64,000 bases of DNA from assembly GCF_001439605.1 (NCBI RefSeq), contig NZ_LMBX01000004.1:1535-65534 (forward strand), in the 5' to 3' direction. A model generated the notes under the pieces. The model ran no database searches. It was not told the DNA's origin and saw only the letters and a list, made by a program, of their open reading frames with translations. Made by a program: the position numbers and the translations under genes. Position 1 is the first letter of the stretch. Each line of letters opens with the position of its first letter. Shown piece by piece: positions 60,828-64,000 of the stretch. The stretch comes from Cytobacillus praedii (lineage in GTDB: Bacteria > Bacillota > Bacilli > Bacillales > Cytobacillaceae).

Positions 60828-61766
60828 ATGAGTAAAAAAATAATGGGAATACATCATATTACAGCAATTGTAGGGCACCCACAGGAAAATGTTGATTTTT
60901 ATGCAGGAGTATTAGGATTACGTTTAGTGAAACAAACTGTCAATTTTGATGATCCAGGAACCTATCATCTTTATTTTGGAAATGAAGGCGGAAAGCCTGG
61001 TACGATCATTACATTTTTTCCATGGGCAGGGGCTCGCCAAGGAGTAATTGGAGATGGACAAGTAGGGGTTACTTCCTATGTTGTTCCGAAGGGCTCATTG
61101 AGTTTTTGGAAAAAGAGATTGGAAAAATATAATGTTCACTATACGATCATGGAACGTTTTGGAGAAGAGTTTTTGGAATTTGATGATCCACATGGTCTTC
61201 ACTTGGAAATAGTTGAAAGAGAAGAAGGCGAAAGAAATACTTGGACTTTCGGAGAGATATCACCTGAAGTAGCGATCAAAGGTTTTGGTGGAGCAACTCT
61301 ATTATCTGCTCAACCGGACAAAACAGCTGAATTATTAAAAAATGTAATGGGACTAGAAGAAGTGGGACAAGAGGGAGACTTTATTCGCTTTCGTTCAACG
61401 GCTGAAATAGGAAATATCATCGACCTAAAATTGACTACTATTGGCCGAGGGCAAATGGGAGTTGGAACGGTTCATCATATTGCATGGCGGGCCAAAGATG
61501 ATGAGGATCAATTAGATTGGCAAAAATATGTAGCGGCTAATGGGTATGGTGTTACTCCAGTAAAGGATAGAAATTATTTTAATGCGATTTACTTTAGAGA
61601 GCATGGAGAAATTCTATTCGAAATTGCAACGGATCCTCCAGGGTTTTCTCATGATGAGTCCCAAGAAACGATGGGTGAAAAATTAATGTTGCCTGAGCAG
61701 TATGAGCAATATAGAGAACAGCTTGAACGAACATTGATACCGATTGAAGTAAGAGAGCTGGACTAA
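60828..61766 (+). CDS. mhqO: MhqO-like ring-cleaving dioxygenase
   Basis: 312 residues, the length of B. subtilis MhqO. Two VOC units of the extradiol-dioxygenase type: HHITAIVGHPQENVDFYAGV with iron-ligand His, LHLEIVEREEG, GTVHHIAWRAKDDEDQ and a closing GEILFEIATDPPGF with the ligand Glu. Expected to open hydroquinone or catechol rings using O2 and Fe2+. First gene of an operon with a flavin reductase, a second dioxygenase and a hydrolase. Weak AATAGGAGTG site. Confidence 0.87.
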   Translation: MSKKIMGIHHITAIVGHPQENVDFYAGVLGLRLVKQTVNFDDPGTYHLYFGNEGGKPGTIITFFPWAGARQGVIGDGQVGVTSYVVPKGSLSFWKKRLEKYNVHYTIMERFGEEFLEFDDPHGLHLEIVEREEGERNTWTFGEISPEVAIKGFGGATLLSAQPDKTAELLKNVMGLEEVGQEGDFIRFRSTAEIGNIIDLKLTTIGRGQMGVGTVHHIAWRAKDDEDQLDWQKYVAANGYGVTPVKDRNYFNAIYFREHGEILFEIATDPPGFSHDESQETMGEKLMLPEQYEQYREQLERTLIPIEVRELD

Positions 61767-61793
61767 TTTATTTTTTGAAAAGGAATGATCACT

Positions 61794-62402
61794 TTGCTAT
61801 CGATTGACCCAGATTTCATGTCCGAAAGAGAGAATTATAAATTTTTGATAGGAAGTATCATTCCTAGACCGATTGCATTTGTTACTATGATGTCGAAAGA
61901 TGGAGTTTTGAACGGGGCACCATTTAGCTATTTTAATATTGTTTCATCCAAACCTCCAATGATATCGTTATCCATTCAACGCTCAAACGGGAAAATGAAG
62001 GATACTGCCCGAAATATCTTGGAGTCCAAAGAATTTGTTATCCATATCGTTGATGAACAAAATGTAGAAAAAATCAATCAAACAGCGGCTAGCCTCCCAT
62101 CTGAACAAAGTGAAGTAGAGGCAGCAGATTTAACACCTGTTCAAAGTATGCGGATATCCGTACCGGGTGTTAAAGAATCGAAAATTCGGATGGAATGTAT
62201 ATTAGAGCAATCCTTAGAATTAGGGGGCACAGATACTCCTGGCTGTGATATGGTTATTGGAAGAGTCGTTCAATTTCATATAGAAGATGGGATTTATGAT
62301 AAAGGAAGAATTGATTCTAGGGGACTAGCAGCCATAAGCAGATTGGCAGGACAATCTTACGCAAAAATCGGTGAGATTTTCGAAATAGAAAGGCCAAAAT
62401 AG
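61794..62402 (+). CDS. Flavin reductase-family protein
   Basis: 202 residues from TTG 61794, nine bases after AAAAGGA; the ATG at 61785 touches the ribosome site. FMN-binding split-barrel fold: NYKFLIGSIIPRPIAFVTMM, NGAPFSYFNIVSSKPPMISL and GRIDSRGLAAISRLAGQSYA are hallmarks. Probably supplies reduced flavin or reduces quinones directly. 14 bp before the next gene's frame; part of the mhq-like operon. Confidence 0.86.
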   Translation: MLSIDPDFMSERENYKFLIGSIIPRPIAFVTMMSKDGVLNGAPFSYFNIVSSKPPMISLSIQRSNGKMKDTARNILESKEFVIHIVDEQNVEKINQTAASLPSEQSEVEAADLTPVQSMRISVPGVKESKIRMECILEQSLELGGTDTPGCDMVIGRVVQFHIEDGIYDKGRIDSRGLAAISRLAGQSYAKIGEIFEIERPK

Positions 62403-62437
62403 GATAATTTCAAAATTTGGATGTGGGGCGAAAAAAT

Positions 62438-63385
62438 ATGCTTAATACAGCAGGTATTCATCATATCACAGCAATGGTAAATGATGCGCAACGAAATATT
62501 GATTTTTATGCAGGGGTACTAGGGTTAAGACTTGTCAAAAAAACAATTAATTTTGACCGCCCAGAAGTATATCACCTTTACTTTGGAAATGAAACTGGAG
62601 AACCAGGTACAGTTATTACTTTCTTTCCATTGGCTAAACAGCTGAAAGGAAGAATTGGAACAGGCCAGGTAGGTGTTACTAGCTATTCAATACCTAAGGG
62701 ATCTGCACCATTTTGGGAACATCGATTGAAAAAATTTGATGTGGAATACACCACTGCAAATCGTTTTGGTGAAACCTATATAAAATTTAATGACCCAGAC
62801 GGACTCCATCTTGAATTAGTTGAGCGCGAAGAAGGACCTATGAATACTTGGAGCTTTGGGGAAGTTCACAAGGAGAATGCAATAAAAGGGTTTACTGGAG
62901 CAGTATTGTATTCTGCACAGCCACATAAGACAGCGGATGTATTAGAAAATGTTCTGGGATTGGAGTGTATTGGCCAAGAACAAGAATTTCTTAGATTTAA
63001 GTCTCAGGCACATATTGGGAATACAATTGACATCCATTTAAAACCAGCTGTTCGAGGGTTAATGGGAGCTGGAACGGTTCACCATATCGCTTGGAGAGCT
63101 AAAGATGAAGCAGAGCATCTAAGATGGAGAACGCTGCTCCTTGAAAAAGGATACTATCCAACAGAGATCCTTGATCGTAATTACTTTAAAGCGCTGTATT
63201 TTCATGAAGGCGGCGGCATTCTCTTTGAAATCGCAACAGACCCTCCAGGATTTACGGCAGATGAACCAGTTGACCAGCTTGGAGGGAAACTGATGCTGCC
63301 ATCCTGGTTAGAACCGAAAAGAGAAGAATTAGAGGAAATGTTACCTGATGTGAAGGCACGTGTACTAGAGGAGGGAGATAAATAA
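62438..63385 (+). CDS. Second ring-cleaving dioxygenase (MhqA/MhqE-like)
   Basis: 315 residues from ATG 62438. Close paralogue of the product of 60828 (shared NIDFYAGVLGLRLVKK, GTVHHIAWRAKDEAEH, LFEIATDPPGF), with the same His/Glu iron ligands. Its stop overlaps the hydrolase start by one base, the arrangement of mhqE-mhqD in B. subtilis. Two copies in one operon suggests different ring substrates. Confidence 0.87.
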   Translation: MLNTAGIHHITAMVNDAQRNIDFYAGVLGLRLVKKTINFDRPEVYHLYFGNETGEPGTVITFFPLAKQLKGRIGTGQVGVTSYSIPKGSAPFWEHRLKKFDVEYTTANRFGETYIKFNDPDGLHLELVEREEGPMNTWSFGEVHKENAIKGFTGAVLYSAQPHKTADVLENVLGLECIGQEQEFLRFKSQAHIGNTIDIHLKPAVRGLMGAGTVHHIAWRAKDEAEHLRWRTLLLEKGYYPTEILDRNYFKALYFHEGGGILFEIATDPPGFTADEPVDQLGGKLMLPSWLEPKREELEEMLPDVKARVLEEGDK

Positions 63386-63987
63386 TGAAACACATATTTA
63401 ATAAGGGGCAAAATCCAGCAAAGCCAACGTTATTAATGCTGCATGGTACCGGTGGGAACGAACTGGACTTACTGCCATTAGCAGGAAGAATAGATGATGA
63501 AGCAAATGTGTTAAGTGTTAGAGGAAATGTATTAGAAAATGGAATGCCTAGATTCTTTCGCAGATTAGCTGAAGGTGTATTTGATGAAGAGGATTTAATT
63601 TTTCGAACGAAGGAATTAAATGATTTCCTTACGGAAGCTGCAGAAAAGTATGAATTTGATCGGAACAACATCATCGCTATCGGTTATTCAAATGGAGCAA
63701 ATATAGCAGCCAGCCTGCTATTTCATTTCCAAAATGCATTAAAAGGTGCGATTCTTCACCATCCTATGGTTCCAAGAAGAGGAATCGAGCTTCCAGACCT
63801 ATCTGGGAAGTCCGTCTTTATCGCGGCAGGAACGAACGATCCGATTTGCTCTCCGGAGGAGTCAGTAGAATTACAAAATTTACTGGTAAAAGCGAATGCG
63901 AATGTAGAACTTCACTGGGAGAATAGAGGTCATCAATTGACCATCAATGAAGTAGAAAAAGCTTCGGAGTGGTATTTGAAGCTGTAA
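63385..63987 (+). CDS. mhqD: MhqD-like alpha/beta hydrolase (carboxylesterase)
   Basis: 200 residues, complete. MLHGTGGNELDLLPLAGRID oxyanion region, nucleophile Ser102 in GYSNG, Asp152 in GTNDPICSP, His183 in NRGHQLT: a full triad of the phospholipase/carboxylesterase family. Follows the dioxygenase as mhqD follows mhqE in B. subtilis, so it probably hydrolyses the ring-opened product. ATG after GGAGGGAG. Confidence 0.88.
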   Translation: MKHIFNKGQNPAKPTLLMLHGTGGNELDLLPLAGRIDDEANVLSVRGNVLENGMPRFFRRLAEGVFDEEDLIFRTKELNDFLTEAAEKYEFDRNNIIAIGYSNGANIAASLLFHFQNALKGAILHHPMVPRRGIELPDLSGKSVFIAAGTNDPICSPEESVELQNLLVKANANVELHWENRGHQLTINEVEKASEWYLKL

Positions 63988-64000
63988 TGTTTTATTTGGG

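Overview
The window looks like chromosome of a low-GC, spore-forming Bacillaceae bacterium (Bacillus, Neobacillus or Cytobacillus type). The reasons are the AT-rich sequence, strong AGGAGG ribosome sites with frequent TTG and GTG starts, DUF3231 and other Bacillus-restricted families, a BceRS-BceAB-type module and an MhqR-type quinone-stress locus. There is no prophage, CRISPR array or rRNA. It begins with the end of a tRNA cluster (Cys, Leu, Leu) and otherwise reads as accessory chromosome made of small stress, resistance and uncharacterised genes.

Layout. 0-10 kb: tRNAs, a Crp-like regulator, an oxidoreductase, an OmpA-type lipoprotein, an S9 peptidase, a double GNAT protein, an AraC regulator and two tiny membrane proteins. 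10-17 kb: a run of single uncharacterised Bacillus families (DUF1835/DUF3658, DUF5071, DUF3916, a broken DUF4275, a caspase-like protein, DUF2691, small membrane proteins and lipoproteins, DUF3267, DUF3231). 17-33 kb: nucleotidyltransferase, DinB, GyrI-like, DUF418, sulfite-oxidase-like enzyme, acetyltransferase, an RlmA-type rRNA methyltransferase behind a leader-peptide attenuator, an ECF sigma/anti-sigma pair, GNAT, YciI and methyltransferases. 33-38 kb: an IS3-family relic, a decayed gene, then a five-gene cluster of lipoprotein, DUF350, unknown protein, glutathionylspermidine-synthase-type ATP-grasp ligase and K+ channel. 39-42 kb: an ECF42-like sigma factor with YciI (DGPF) proteins, a PhnB-like VOC protein and DUF1801. 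42-48 kb: small membrane proteins, an aminoglycoside-nucleotidyltransferase-like protein, Nudix and a TolB-like propeller. 48-53 kb: two regulator-plus-ABC-exporter operons (GntR/YtrA type and PadR type). 53-58 kb: BceRS-BceAB-like antimicrobial-peptide module on the minus strand. 58-64 kb: YceI, MhqR, FMN reductase, two ring-cleaving dioxygenases, flavin reductase and an MhqD-type hydrolase.

The most informative signals are regulatory. Three TGTCGA-N17-CGT(C/T) elements precede the YciI/sigma, YciI and VOC genes and look like the sigma factor's own promoters. A nine-residue leader peptide ending Arg-Tyr-Arg, followed by a terminator, precedes the rRNA methyltransferase. Palindromic MhqR-type boxes lie before the YceI-mhqR and FMN reductase genes, a TGACA-N4-TGTCA palindrome lies before the Bce-like ABC genes, and AGTAATACT repeats lie at the PadR locus. 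A family of about 90 bp hairpin repeats, always in the same orientation, is scattered from about 18 to 53 kb. At least six genes carry frameshifts, which means either active gene decay or an indel-prone assembly. All function calls come from recognising sequence features by eye; no database search was possible.
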